64,000 nt of DNA from [Phialemoniopsis] sp. UDSM-2020 (taxonomy: Eukaryota > Ascomycota > Sordariomycetes > Thyridiales > Thyridiaceae): assembly GCA_018873225.1 (NCBI GenBank), contig JAEILZ010000008.1, positions 558,001 through 622,000 of the forward strand. Direction: 5' to 3'. The notes below the pieces were generated by a model that saw only the letters and a program-made list of their open reading frames with translations, was not told the origin of the DNA and made no database searches. Shown here piece after piece: positions 43,805-54,634 of this stretch (within the stretch, counting starts at the first letter, position 1; each line of letters starts with the position of its first letter). Both the position numbers and the translations under genes were made by a program.

Positions 43805-45788
43805 TGGCTCTGGAGCAGAGATTTCCTAGCCTCGTTTTTTTTTTCGTTGATACCGGGTGCATGCCGGGACCCGTATTTGTCGTGGTGTGAAAGAGGACAA
43901 AGATGGCCCCTGATTGGGTTCCCAAGGGCGCGATGATCCGCACCGGGGAAGCCGTGATTTGCAGCAATAGTCGGTGGATCCGAACTTACCAGGGGGCTTG
44001 GGGGGCTGGCTGTACTCTTCGCTGGAAATGAGCAAACAACATGCCGATCTGCACGGGCAATCATTCTGCTGGGTGGGGGCAGCTTGGGCTCCTCGCTGGG
44101 CCGCCTCCTACTGGCTCTGCAGTCACAGATGGTTCTGCTAAGCTCATTTGAGGTCAAGTCGCTCGCCCCAGCCAGGCCCAGACTCTCTGGCTAAGCGAGC
44201 GCTGAACAATGGAAGGGAGAATTGCAATCTCGTATCTGGCAGAGGCAGAGGTTCTGTGGCGTTCAAGGCGGCGGCGGGTTGGCACGCGTAACGCACGAGG
44301 GACGTGTTCGTTCCGTGTGGGATGGCGGAATTGAAACGCATTCTTCGTTGGCTGTCAAAACTGGTGCAACGGCGGTGCACTGGTTTGGACCGGTGGACGT
44401 TATGTGCCACCGGAACTGGGACTGCTGTCAGACGGACTCGTCTCGCAAAGGGATGGATGATGGCGTCGCCCGGTTTCTTCATCATCTCTGGGAGAAACGC
44501 CATCCCCCTGTCCTCGTGCCCTGGTTTATCAAGATAGATCTTCTTGCATCGCGTCATGAGCAGTGACGAGACGTCCGTTCTTCGTCATGGCCAAGATGTC
44601 CAGCGATCCTACTTGTACTTCGTACACAGGCATGTCGCCTCGGGAAAGGTACCCATACCCAGATCCGAAAACCGAAGAGGAGGCAGCCCTGGCGCGTCTC
44701 ATCTCACACGCCTGCATGCCCTGTGAGACACGATTGAGGAACCCGCGAACCCTCTTTTCCCTTTCGCGTGTGTGAGATGACTGGTGGACAGGACTAGGGT
44801 GCGGTAGCTTCCATTGCTTTGCAGCTTTTGCTCCAGGAACCCGCACCGAGGCACTCGAGGCAGCCCATGTCGGGCAGGTGGGTCGCACAACGCCAGCTGA
44901 ATCCAGGGTCTTAGAGGCAATCCGGCAAGCGAGCTAAGAAGGGATCTACACAGAAAGTGGCCTGTCTTTTGACTGCCATGACGGTCACCCCCCCTGCCCA
45001 GATTCGTTGCGACCCAGTCCACCATCACCCCGGTCCGGTGTAGATCATTGAGATCTCCCTCGTCCTCCATCTCTGGGACTTGGGGGCAAGGGGTTCGCCA
45101 GCCAATGTCAGCCACGAAGCCTCTTGTTTGTGACAGGGTGACGGGATCAGGGCTTTGCAGAACGACATGGGCACGACAGGGTGAGAAAGGTGAGATCTCG
45201 GTCCAATACTGGGGAGTGCCAAGTCCAAAGGGTCCATCTGTCACTGGGGGGGGGATCGAGGGCAATCGGGTCGTTTGTCCCATCCCATCATTGTCTGTCG
45301 CCTCTGGTGCCTCTGTGAAAAAGCCCCAGAGGCCAATTCAATTAGCTAGCAAAGCGGGGGACGGAGCACCTCCCGAGCGCCGCATCTGACGTGCGTCGTC
45401 GATTCTGTCCGCCAACCACTCACCAAGCACGATAGACAGGACAGATGTGGGCAGTCCAGTCCAGTCCTACGTCCCTACTATCTCCATCCTCCTTCATTCA
45501 GCTTGTCTCATCCCATATTTTTCTCTTTACCGACTCTTTTCCCCACGCTCATTCTCCCTCGCTTCGAACAACAAATCCGTTGCTGTTTTGTCCTTTTTTC
45601 CCACCCTATCCCATCCTTTGAAAGCAGCCCGCCGAGGAAATTTTCAGCTCGTCCAGTCGACCGCATGATCTGATTGCTAAGACACCCAACGCCGTGGGCG
45701 CCCGCGCAGACCAGAACTGTATTAGCAGTGTGCGAAACATCGCCGGCATCCCGCGCATGCATCCAGCTGCCCTGGAGCGGCCAGCACC
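43805..45788. other. Intergenic, about 2 kb
   Basis: Long stretch between tRNA-Gly and the CSC1-type channel gene. ORFs at 43543-44157, 44144-44557 and 44699-45283 (minus) have no motif and no consistent codon bias. A pyrimidine-rich tract at 45480-45625 is typical of a fungal promoter or leader of the downstream gene. Confidence 0.4.
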
Positions 45789-48700
45789 ATGGACTGGAGT
45801 CCAGTCGTGCTGATTGACCTGCCGGTATGTAGATGTTTTCTGTAATTGAAGACGGCGCCTCCGTTGCTCTCGCGCCGGGGCCGTCCGCCTCTTTTCTTGC
45901 TCCCCTCGCTTCGCACCCGATCCTCCCAAACCCGCGACATGTCCCCGCAAAGATTGGGCCGCCATACGGTCGCAGACCCAGACAGCACAATATATCGATC
46001 GTCCATGTTCCATTCGTACTCACGCGCACATGATAGTCCCAGTCGGAAGACCCTAGGATCGGGTCAGGCCGCGAGAACTCCACCGGCGGCACCCTAAGCC
46101 ACACGTCCAACAGCGGCGGGAACCAGAACTCGTCGTCGCTCGAGGCGCTTGGCAGCACTTTTGTCCCCGTCCTCATCTTTTCGGCGGTATGCCTGATCAT
46201 CTTCTTTACCCTGCGCCGGAAATGTCCCCGTGTCTACACGGTGCGGACATTCCTGGGCGCCGAGACACCTGAGTAAGTTTGATATCTGAAGAAGTGCTGC
46301 ATTGGCTGCGAATCTCGTTGTGGACTGCCCTCGAGTGCTCCGATACCCACTGTCCTCCACCTCTGATGCGCTCTGATCACTGACATGACATGTTCTCAGA
46401 GGACTGAGCCCGCCCCTCCCCAACGGCTGGTTCAACTGGATACCCGTCTTCTACAGGATACCAGACGAGTTCATCCTGAAAAACTGCTCCCTCGACGGCT
46501 TCTTCTTCCTGCGCTTCATCCGCGTGCTGATCATCATCTGCTTCGTCGGCTGCCTGATCACATGGCCCATCCTGCTGCCCATCCACGCCACTGGCGGGCG
46601 GAACCTCGCCGGGCTCGACCTGCTCACTATCGGTAATGTCGAGGACGTGAACAAGAATTACTCGCACATCGTAGTGGCGTGGCTCTTTTTTGGTAAGCTC
46701 GCAGTTGCGTGAAGCCGCTAACAGGATCACTGACCTTCATTCTCAGGCTTCATCTTGTACATGGTATCCCGCGAGACCATCTACTACATTAACCTTCGCC
46801 AGGCGTACTTCCTGTCCCCGCGCCAGTCCCACAGGCTGTCGTCCCGCACGGTGCTCTTCACCTGCGTGCCGCACCGATTCCTCGACGAGCGCCGGATCCG
46901 CAAGCTCTTTGGCGAGACCGTCAAGGACGTCTTCATCCCGAGGAACACCAAGATCCTGAGCAACCTGGTCGAGGAGCGGGAGAAGACGGCCATCCGGCTC
47001 GAAAAGGCCGAGATCGAGCTCATCAAGAAGGCCAACTGGGCGCGCAACAAGTACCTCGCCAACCACCCGGAGGAGGCGGCGGCGGAAGCGGCTAAGGAGG
47101 AGGCGGAGAAGGAGGCCGCAAGGGAAGCAGCGCGCCAGCAGACCGAGTCCATCCGGACCAAGTCGTCCACCAGCTCCCCAGCTGATTCAGGCATCGGCAA
47201 CGATGATGGCAACAGCGAACAATCATCGGCACCAGCCAAGAAGAAGGGCTTCCTACCAGGCACAAAGATCCGCATCATCCCGCGCTCGCTGACGGGGTCA
47301 ACTTCTTCGGCCGACTCCCAAGGCGACAACAACCAGCAGCAGGCTAAGAACCCCTTCGCCTCGCCCCTCTCCCCGTCTTTCTGGACTTCACGCCTGCGCC
47401 GCGGCGCCGGCCGCGACGAAGATGACGACCCGGAGTCCTCGGAGAAGTACGACGACGACGAGTACAAGTACCCCTACGGCCTGTCTCCGGACCTGCCCGA
47501 CCTGCGCGGCTCCGTAGCGGCGCAGTACATCAAGGCCGAGGACCGCCCGCACCACCGGCCCATCGCCAACTTCGGCCGCCGCGTCGACACCATCCGCTGG
47601 TGCCGCCGGCGCATCCGCGAGCTCAACGCGCAGATCGGCAAGCTGCGGCACAAGCACCGGTCGGGCCGCGGCAACCCCGTCAACGCCGTCTTCATCGAGT
47701 TCGACGACCAGGCCGCGGCCCAGGTCGCCTACCAGCTGCTCGCGCATCACCAACCGCTGCACATGAGCCCGCGCTTCATCGGCATCCGCCCGCGCGATGT
47801 CGTCTGGCCCGTCCTGCGCATGCGCTGGTGGGAGCGCATCATGCGGCGCTTCGGCATCATGGGGCTCATCGCCGCCGCCGTCATCTTCTGGTCCATCCCC
47901 TCGGCATTTGTGGGCATCATTTCTAAGGTGTCGTTTTTGACCGAGCATGTCCCGTTCCTGAAGTGGATCGACAAGCTGCCCGGCGTTGTCATAGGCGTCA
48001 TCGAAGGCTTGCTCCCCGCCGTCGCTCTATCGCTCTGGATGGCTGCCGTGCCCTTCATGCTGCGCTTCTGCGCGCGCGCCTCGGGCGTGCCGTCGCGGCC
48101 CCGGGTCGAGCTCTTCACGCAGTCGGCCTACTTTGTCTTCCAGGTCGTCCAGGTCTTCCTCGTCACGACGCTGACGGCGGCGGCCTCGTCGGCGTTTACG
48201 AGCATCCTCGAGAACCCGCTGTCCATCAAGGACATGCTGTCCGAGAACCTGCCCAAGGCGTCCAATTTTTACCTGTCGTACATCCTCGTGCAGTGCCTCG
48301 CCGGCGGCGCGCAGGACCTCGTGCACACCTTTGAGTTGATCCGGCACCAGGTCATCGGGCGGTTCGTGGACAACCCTCGCAGTCGGTGGAACGCGTGGAT
48401 CCGGCTCAAGCCTGTGCACTGGGGTACCATCTTCCCCGTGTTCACCAACTTGGGCGTCATCGGTAAGCTTCTTCCACATTATCTTCGCTCTAATTCCTCG
48501 GCGCTAACAGCACCTTTCTCACTACAGCAATCTCCTACTCGTGCATCGCGCCGCTGATCCTCGCCTTTGCCGGCCTGGGCATGTGCATCACCTACATCGT
48601 CTACCGGTACAACCTCATCTACAACCTCGACTCGGACCTCGACACAAAGGGCCTCGTCTACCCGCGCGCCCTAATGCACCTGCTCGTCGGCCTGTACCTC

Positions 48701-49669
48701 GCCGAGGTGTGCCTGATCGGCCTCTTCGCCTTGCACTTTGCCTTTGTGCCCCTCGTCCTCATGGCCATGTTCACCGTCTTCACGGCCCTCGTGCACGTCT
48801 CGCTCAACGAGGCGCTCGGCCCGCTCATGTACAACCTACCCCGGTCTCTCGCTCTCGAGGACGAGGACCTCGTCGGCGGCAAGTACACGGACGAGGAGCA
48901 GGACCCGACCACGCCGCCCGCGGATGCCGACGGCACGGGAGGTGGCGCCGCGGACTATTATAACATGGAGGAAGGGTTCGGCATGGAGGACGAGGACGAC
49001 GGCGTCGAGCACGGGCCCAGCACGTCGCGCGGCGGGATGCCCGAGGGCGCCAAGGGACTCGCGGGGTCGGTGGGCGAGTGGCTCAAGGGCGCGGCGGGCA
49101 AGAAGCTGCAGGACGAGGCCGACGAGTCTGGGCTGTCGAGAGCATTTGCGCGGTTGAACAAGTGGGCGACGCCCGACAGAGACAAGACGCCCAACTTTAT
49201 GACGCGCTGGCTGCACCCGGAGATCTACGAGGACTTTTTGTTCCTGCGGGAGAAGTACTTTGCCGTTCCCACCGAGGAGGAGAAGGACGGTAGCACTGAG
49301 GGGGAGAGTGAAGGTGGAAAGGAGAAGGACAAGGAGAAGTCACAAGGAGACGATGATAATGACAACAAAGATAATGATGACGGGGACGACGATGACGTAC
49401 TGCTCGACGGCGGCGTCAAAAAGGCCGAGGTGGAGCAGCACTTCCGGCAGAGGGGCTACTACCCGCCCGAGATGTGGCTGCCGGCGCCCAAGCTCTGGAT
49501 CCCGCGCGACGCGGGGCGCGTGAGCCGGCAGGAGGTCGGGCACTCGCGGGGCATCGTCGAGGCGACGGACCGGGGCATCTGGCTCGACGCCAAGGCGCAG
49601 CGGCTCGTGATCGGGGACCTGGCGAGGGCGCCGTACGAGGACCCCCGGATGTATACCCATTTGATATGA
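45789..49669 (+). CDS. CSC1/OSCA/TMEM63-type osmosensitive cation channel (DUF221 family)
   Basis: Five exons join in frame to 1140 aa: 45789-45824 (short first exon MDWSPVVLIDLP), 46037-46272, 46400-46692, 46747-48462, 48528-49669. The first-exon join (212-nt intron) is the least certain. Order of parts: an N-terminal Ser-rich ectodomain and TM; the RSN1_TM region with LRRKCPRVYTVRTFLG, LPNGWFNWIPVFYRIPDEFILKNCSLDGFFFLRF and YYINLRQAYF; a long cytosolic domain (RTVLFTCVP, NAVFIEFDDQAAAQVAYQ, GIRPRDVVWPVLRMRWWER); then the 7TM core (FNY-like ASNFYLSYILVQCLAGGAQDL, RYNLIYNLDSDLDTKGLVYPRALMHLLVGLYLAEVCLIGLF). The tail is very long, acidic and Asp/Glu-rich. The family forms mechanosensitive, calcium-permeable channels of the plasma membrane or ER. 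Confidence 0.92.
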
Positions 49670-49861
49670 TCTTTTCCTTTCCTTTTGGCAAACATAGCGA
49701 ACACGAAGCGCTCTCTTAGCATAGGCGGGTATATGTAGCCTGTTATGTACTAATGAATGATATTGGACATGCTATGAAATACGGTCTGTCATGGTCTCGT
49801 GTACGAAAAGTGTTACTGGTCGTGTAGTCATTCTGCACAATTGGGCAGCCGGGCAATATCT

Positions 49862-51303
49862 TCACGCGCCGGCTACTCGTGTTGCAAATGGACATCCCGA
49901 GATCCTTTCCTTTCTCAGCCTCTCTTCGTCGGCATCCATCTCCGAGGTCCCTTTGCCCATCGTGTTCTGCGGTCCGATATCGTCAGGCAAGAACCCCTTC
50001 GCCATCTCACCATCAGCACCGGGCAATGTCCCGCCCATCAGCCGCGTCACCAAGCCCATCGGGCCCCAGCGGCTCCAGAATGTAGGCTTGTAGTACCATG
50101 GATGGACGAGATAGTCCCAGTGATACACCCTCCCGGTCTTGGGGTCCGGCTCGGAGAAGTACTTGAAGTCCTTGAAGCGGGGCGGCAGCAGGAAGCCCAG
50201 GACGAGACGGCGCGCGTTGAGTCCGAGAAAGGCAACAAGTGCGGCCACGATGCCAGGCTCCGGATACAGAAACGCCTCCCGGACCCGGTCGCCCATGAGC
50301 ACCGTCAGCACCTCGAGCAGGAACGGCTTCATAGCCGCCGGGTAGTGGAACAGCAGCAGGTCGACAAGCTGCTGCGCAGGCTTGGTATTCGACACGGCCG
50401 GCTTCATGCACTCGACCTCGTACCCCTTGGCCCACGCCGTGATGTCCTCTGCGAAATCCAGGCCGTCGCGCCACCCCGTCTCGGCGCGCGACAGGTACCC
50501 CTTGTACTCGATCTGCATGGCGTCGCCGATGCCCTTCCAGAACGTGCCGATGGCGCAGACCTCCATGTCGTTGAGCGCGCGCCACTCGTACAAGCGCATG
50601 AAGCGCACGGGCTCGGTGACGCACACGGCGAGGGTGTAGAGGAAGTCGGCGTTGGAGATGCGGCCGGCGGCCTTGTAGGTGCTGTGCAGGTAGTTCATGC
50701 GGGCGATGGCCTTGAGGCAGCGCGGGGAGGTCGGCGGGTTGAGGGAGAATCTGGTGAGGAGAGAGGGGGGGCAGGTCAGCGATATCTGCATGTGGAAGGC
50801 CAGTGTTGCGATCTGATGGGTTTTTGCTTACTCGCCAAAGATGATGACGGTGTCTTCGTATCTATCGTCCATCAAAAAACATTAGCCAAGGCATCGTGAA
50901 CAGTGTTTCCTTGCGTCATATGGTACCCACCTCTTCGGCGCCGTGACGGGATTCGCAAAGTTCTTTGTCGACACGATCAGCCGGGACATGGTCTCGAAAC
51001 CGTACGTCTGGCAGGTCAATAATGTCAGCCGTTGATCGGCGCCACAGCTCGCTATTCCTGTCGGGTGCGTACCTTGAAGATGGCGAACTGCAAGGCCAGC
51101 TTGTACAAGTATGGGAATTCCCGGGTCACGATATACTCCAAGATCTTTTGCGCATCGTCGTTGGTCATTCGCGCGAGCGACTCCCGGTCGGGGTAGTTGA
51201 ACTTCTTGCGCATCGCACGTTCGAAGCGGAATCGCAGGGCCGAGCAGATGCCCGCGTACATGGCCAGAGCCGCCAGTAGGACTGCCGTCGTCGTGGATGG
51301 CAT
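49862..51303 (-). CDS. MpaB-like / rubber-oxygenase-type oxygenase (DUF2236 family)
   Basis: Four exons join in frame to 408 aa: 51303-51073, 51007-50931, 50861-50832 (30 nt), 50750-49862. An N-terminal TM or signal-anchor helix (TAVLLAALAMYAGICSAL) is followed by a basic segment. The catalytic region matches the ER-bound oxygenase mpaB/mpaB'/rubber oxygenase domain: TYGFETMSRLIVSTKNFANP, KRYEDTVIIFGE, NPPTSPRCLKAIARMNYLHSTYKAAGRISNADFLYTLAVCVTEPVRFMRLYEWRALNDMEVCAIGTFWKGIGDAMQI. Conserved His in NYLHS and the R/E-rich helices are as in the family, whose characterised member cleaves a prenyl chain oxidatively in mycophenolic acid synthesis (family knowledge). An ER-membrane location is likely. 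The gene is convergent with the channel gene. Confidence 0.9.
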
Positions 51304-51667
51304 CGTGGTGACTGTGGAATGGGTCCGACAGTATCTTGAGTCAGGCGGCTTCCGTCTCTAGGAAGTGATAAAGAGGAGAAGGGCAGCCATGATCTGGGAG
51401 ATTTGAGGAGGTAGCATCCAGGCCAAGTCAGCTGAACGAGGTTGGGTGGTCACACAAAGAATGCACGGACGGGGTAGGCCGGCTCCAAAGACACCCCGCA
51501 TCAAGCCCATCAGCGCTTGTTGGTCCAGCATTCCCGTCCTTGCATTAGCTCCCAGGCGGTGGTTTCGGGAAGCGTCTGCTTTGTCATTCCCATTTCCAGG
51601 CTACTGGATTGGCTGGTGATTAAATGAGGACATTAGCACCCTAGGCGAACGGCGTGATGAGTGACAA
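51304..51667. other. Intergenic, promoter of the MpaB-like gene
   Basis: This is where the missing C-terminal half of the adjacent truncated Zn2Cys6 gene would be expected; no TF-domain-like coding sequence is visible in any frame. Confidence 0.5.
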
Positions 51668-52561
51668 TCACTTTCGCGCCGCTGATGACGCGAGCTCTTC
51701 GAGTGTGGATGCAATCCTGTACAGCTTCCAGTAATGAAGCCTCTGACTTGAGCCAGCCTCTTGATAATCCTGTGGGAATCGTATCTGGAGCAGTTCTAGC
51801 TGTCGGGAGGCGTTGCCAGCCAGCATGTAAAAGGCTGGCGTGTCTGTAAGGTTCCGCGCAAACATTGTCATTGCCAGCAACGCCCGTACCGAAAGCAGGG
51901 TCGGTTCCCGGAGGATGAGATCTGGGACTGTCAGGGCAGCATTCTTGTAGAAGTCGCGTGATGAACCAGGCGTCTTAGTAGCTGAATCGCCGCTGACTTG
52001 CATGCACAAAGCGATTACTGCGTTGACCAGTGCGAAGCTTGCAAGGTCGTTCCTCCGGCTACCAGCTGGGGTGTCGTATTGATCCTCCAACATGTTGATA
52101 AATTCAGGCTCGTCCAGCAACGGATATGCACTCATAACTTTCGTATACGAGATTTGTACTAGACGCCTGGACACTTCGCGAGAAGGAAGGGGCGAGAATG
52201 AGCTGCCACTTGAGAGTTGATCGTGTCCTGGGGTCCTCTGAGTGGTTCTGTGTAGCTTCTTCCTGATTCCGAGCGTGAGTAGCTTATTCGACATTGCTAA
52301 TGAGAGTACATACTTCTTATTAGGCCCTCTCATCCTCCGGGCGGCAGCATATTGGCACTCTGCGTCGCGTGCCGTACAATTGGAGCACTTGGGCGTCCCG
52401 CCATCGCAGCGGCTCTTTGTCGTCTTGCAACGCTCACAAGCCTATGGTAACGTCAGTCATATCTGAACCAATCTCCAATACTCTTCAAGATAACCTACGA
52501 TCAAGATTCTGCGGCCCTTTCCGGACCGGCCATCCTGTCCCGATACTTCCGGATGATCCAT
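51668..52561 (-). CDS. Truncated Zn2Cys6 transcription factor
   Basis: Three exons join in frame to 256 aa: 52561-52499, 52441-52314, 52247-51668. The zinc cluster is complete (CERCKTTKSRCDGGTPKCSNCTARDAEC), with the classical spacing, reached by splicing the 21-residue first exon onto ACERC. A beginning fungal-specific TF domain follows: VQISYTKVMSAYPLLDEPEFINMLEDQYD, FALVNAVIALCMQVSGD, RDFYKNAALTVPDLILREPTLLSVRALLAMTMFARNL, and HYWKLYRIASTLEE. The frame stops there, where related regulators continue for ~300 more residues. No continuation is seen downstream. It may be a 3'-deleted relic or a short DNA-binding protein lacking its activation region. Confidence 0.75.
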
Positions 52562-53026
52562 ACTCAGAAGGATTCGATGACGCACTAAGACAGAGGCATT
52601 TGGATCCGGTCTGTATCCGTAATTATAAGGTCAATCCTAACAGACATGATATATCCGCTAGAGCTTGCATCGTAGGGGCGTAACGAAAGGTGCTTTGTCA
52701 AGCGTGGAGGATCGTAAGCCTGGGAAGCAAATTTGCACCCGGAAGTGGGTCGACTTGGTCACCATTTGTAAGAAGCCGCAACATCCAGCGAGTCAGACAG
52801 CCATGCAGCGCACTGTGGGGCTTTCCGGAATGCAAATGGATACAGGTGTAAGTCGACTCAAGATCAGAATCGGAAATTGCCCCTGTCTATGACTTTTCGA
52901 TGATATAAAGAGGTTGTCTGTCTCCCGCCATAAAGTATGTTGGCTTCATGACACGCAGCTTGATCAGAGTCTCGACAATACTGCCCGATCCTCTTACGGC
53001 AACCATTTAAACTTATTACAACAATC
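52562..53026. promoter_or_regulatory. Divergent promoter region with TATA box for the opsin-related gene
   Basis: TATAAAG at 52904-52910, 117 bp upstream of ATG 53027. The rest is unremarkable. Confidence 0.5.
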
Positions 53027-53955
53027 ATGGATCTCTTCGTGAGAGGCAATGATGCTCTCAATGCCAACCCGTCGCTCGGCATCAACGAAGTCCTCTCTGT
53101 GGGTGGTTCCGACTGGCTGTGGGCCGTTACAGCTATCTACCTCGTCGCCTTTGTGAGTACTCTCCATATTGAAACTGCTCAGGCGCCAGAGCTAATATAA
53201 TACAATTACAGATCGGTCTGCTTTGTTTTTGCTTCGCCTCTCCAGAAAGCCAAAGGGTCTTCCACTACACCTTCACTGTTGCACTCCTCGTGGGAGCCGT
53301 AACCTACTTTGCCCAGGCCTCCAACCTTGCATGGAACACTGTCCATAATGTCGACAATGCTGGAAACGATGTCACAAGTCAGATGTTCTACGCCAAGTAC
53401 GTCAACTGGAGCATCACCTTCCCGTCCGTCGTGCTGTCTCTCGGGCTACTGTCGGGTGTCTCCTGGACCACAATCGTTTGCAACATCTTCATCGCCTGGA
53501 TCTGGATCTTCACCTACCTCGCCGCCGCATACACGACCAGCAGCTACAAATGGGGCTTTTTTGCTTTCGGCACCTTCTCTTTCGTGATTCTTGCTATGAG
53601 CACCCTCAACGAGAGTCGAGAGGAGGCAGTCCGGCGGGGCATCGGACGCGATTACATCATCCTGTCTGCATGGGCCAACATCCTCTGGGTGTTGTATCCT
53701 GTCGCCTTTGGACTGAGCGATGGCGGCAATGTCATTGGTGTCACTGGCGGGGCTATTTTCTTCGGTATCCTCGACGTCTTGATGGTGCCCGCCCTGAGCT
53801 TTGGCTTTGTCCTCCTCGGCAGAAACTGGGACTGGGATCGACTCGAGTTGGCCTTCAGCGAGTATCGAGGAGATGGACACGGTCGGCGCATTGAAGACAA
53901 AACTGCCGCTGTCGATATGACTCCCGCGAGAAACGGTGCTGTGGACACTGTTTGA
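53027..53955 (+). CDS. Opsin-related seven-helix protein lacking the retinal lysine (Hsp30/Yro2/ORP type)
   Basis: Two exons (53027-53152 and 53212-53955) join in frame to 289 aa. Seven TM helices follow the microbial-rhodopsin plan. In helix C, AKYVNWSITFPSV aligns with the ARYADW..T.P motif of bacteriorhodopsin: the proton-acceptor Asp (position 85) is Asn, the Arg at position 82 is Lys, and the donor Asp (position 96) is Ser. In helix G, GILDVLMVPALSF aligns with LDVSAK: the Schiff-base Lys, four residues after the Asp, is Val. It should therefore not bind retinal covalently or pump protons. Such opsin-related proteins (yeast Hsp30, Yro2, Mrh1) are stress-induced plasma-membrane proteins. 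The cytosolic tail is acidic and basic mixed. Confidence 0.9.
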
Positions 53956-54634
53956 AGGAGTCGCAGGTCACACTATCACGTCTTGCGATGTGACCGCCAG
54001 TCCCACTCCCTTGATGTCGCGGAAGCGGGTGTGGTCCAAGAGATGGCACGTTGCCTGTCTGCTTTGCAGGTCCGAATACGAGATTGATATAGAATTTTCT
54101 TTGTCAGATTGTGGAAGCTTGGCGATGTCCTTGAATTCAGTTTGATCATTGGGGTTGTCTTCATTGTCAAAGAAAGAGTTCACTTTGTAACGTTGTATTA
54201 GTAGATAGATATATACACTTGTTCGTGCGAGAGCAAAACTTGGTCTGGCAGCGGAGGTCCTCGGAGCGTGGCACAGTATGGAAGCGACGGAAATAGTGGC
54301 CCAAATGGGCAATCTTGAGAGTCCAATGTAACATTTTGCGGCTAATTGTATTTACACAGCGTTGTGTCGATGTAAGGCACGCGTCATGGCTAATAGGAGA
54401 GTAGCCGGGTAATACGATTATTTTATATATTAAGCATAAGAAATCTGCACTCTCAAATCTTGGGGCTATCGAGTGCGTATGTAACGTTCGAGAAGTTGAC
54501 GACGGCCTGGGACCGTAGCATCAATGGGGCGAAACGGAGAATATAAGATACAAAAGGATCTCCTAGTCCAGGATATAGTTTGATGCTTTGTCCACGGCCA
54601 AGAACACACTGGAGGATTGTGACTGTCTCATAAA
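53956..54634. other. Intergenic, AT-rich
   Basis: A 114-aa minus ORF (53968-54312) covers the 3' flank of the opsin-related gene; it has no motif and low-G+C codon use, so I leave it out. Confidence 0.4.

Noticed and set aside
43543..45283. Several 100-200 aa minus-strand ORFs in the long intergenic region
   Set aside because: They overlap one another and the tRNA-Gly gene, lack motifs and have codon use unlike neighbouring genes.
53968..54312. 114-aa minus ORF after the opsin-related gene
   Set aside because: Covers AT-rich 3' flank, no motif, no start context or signal.
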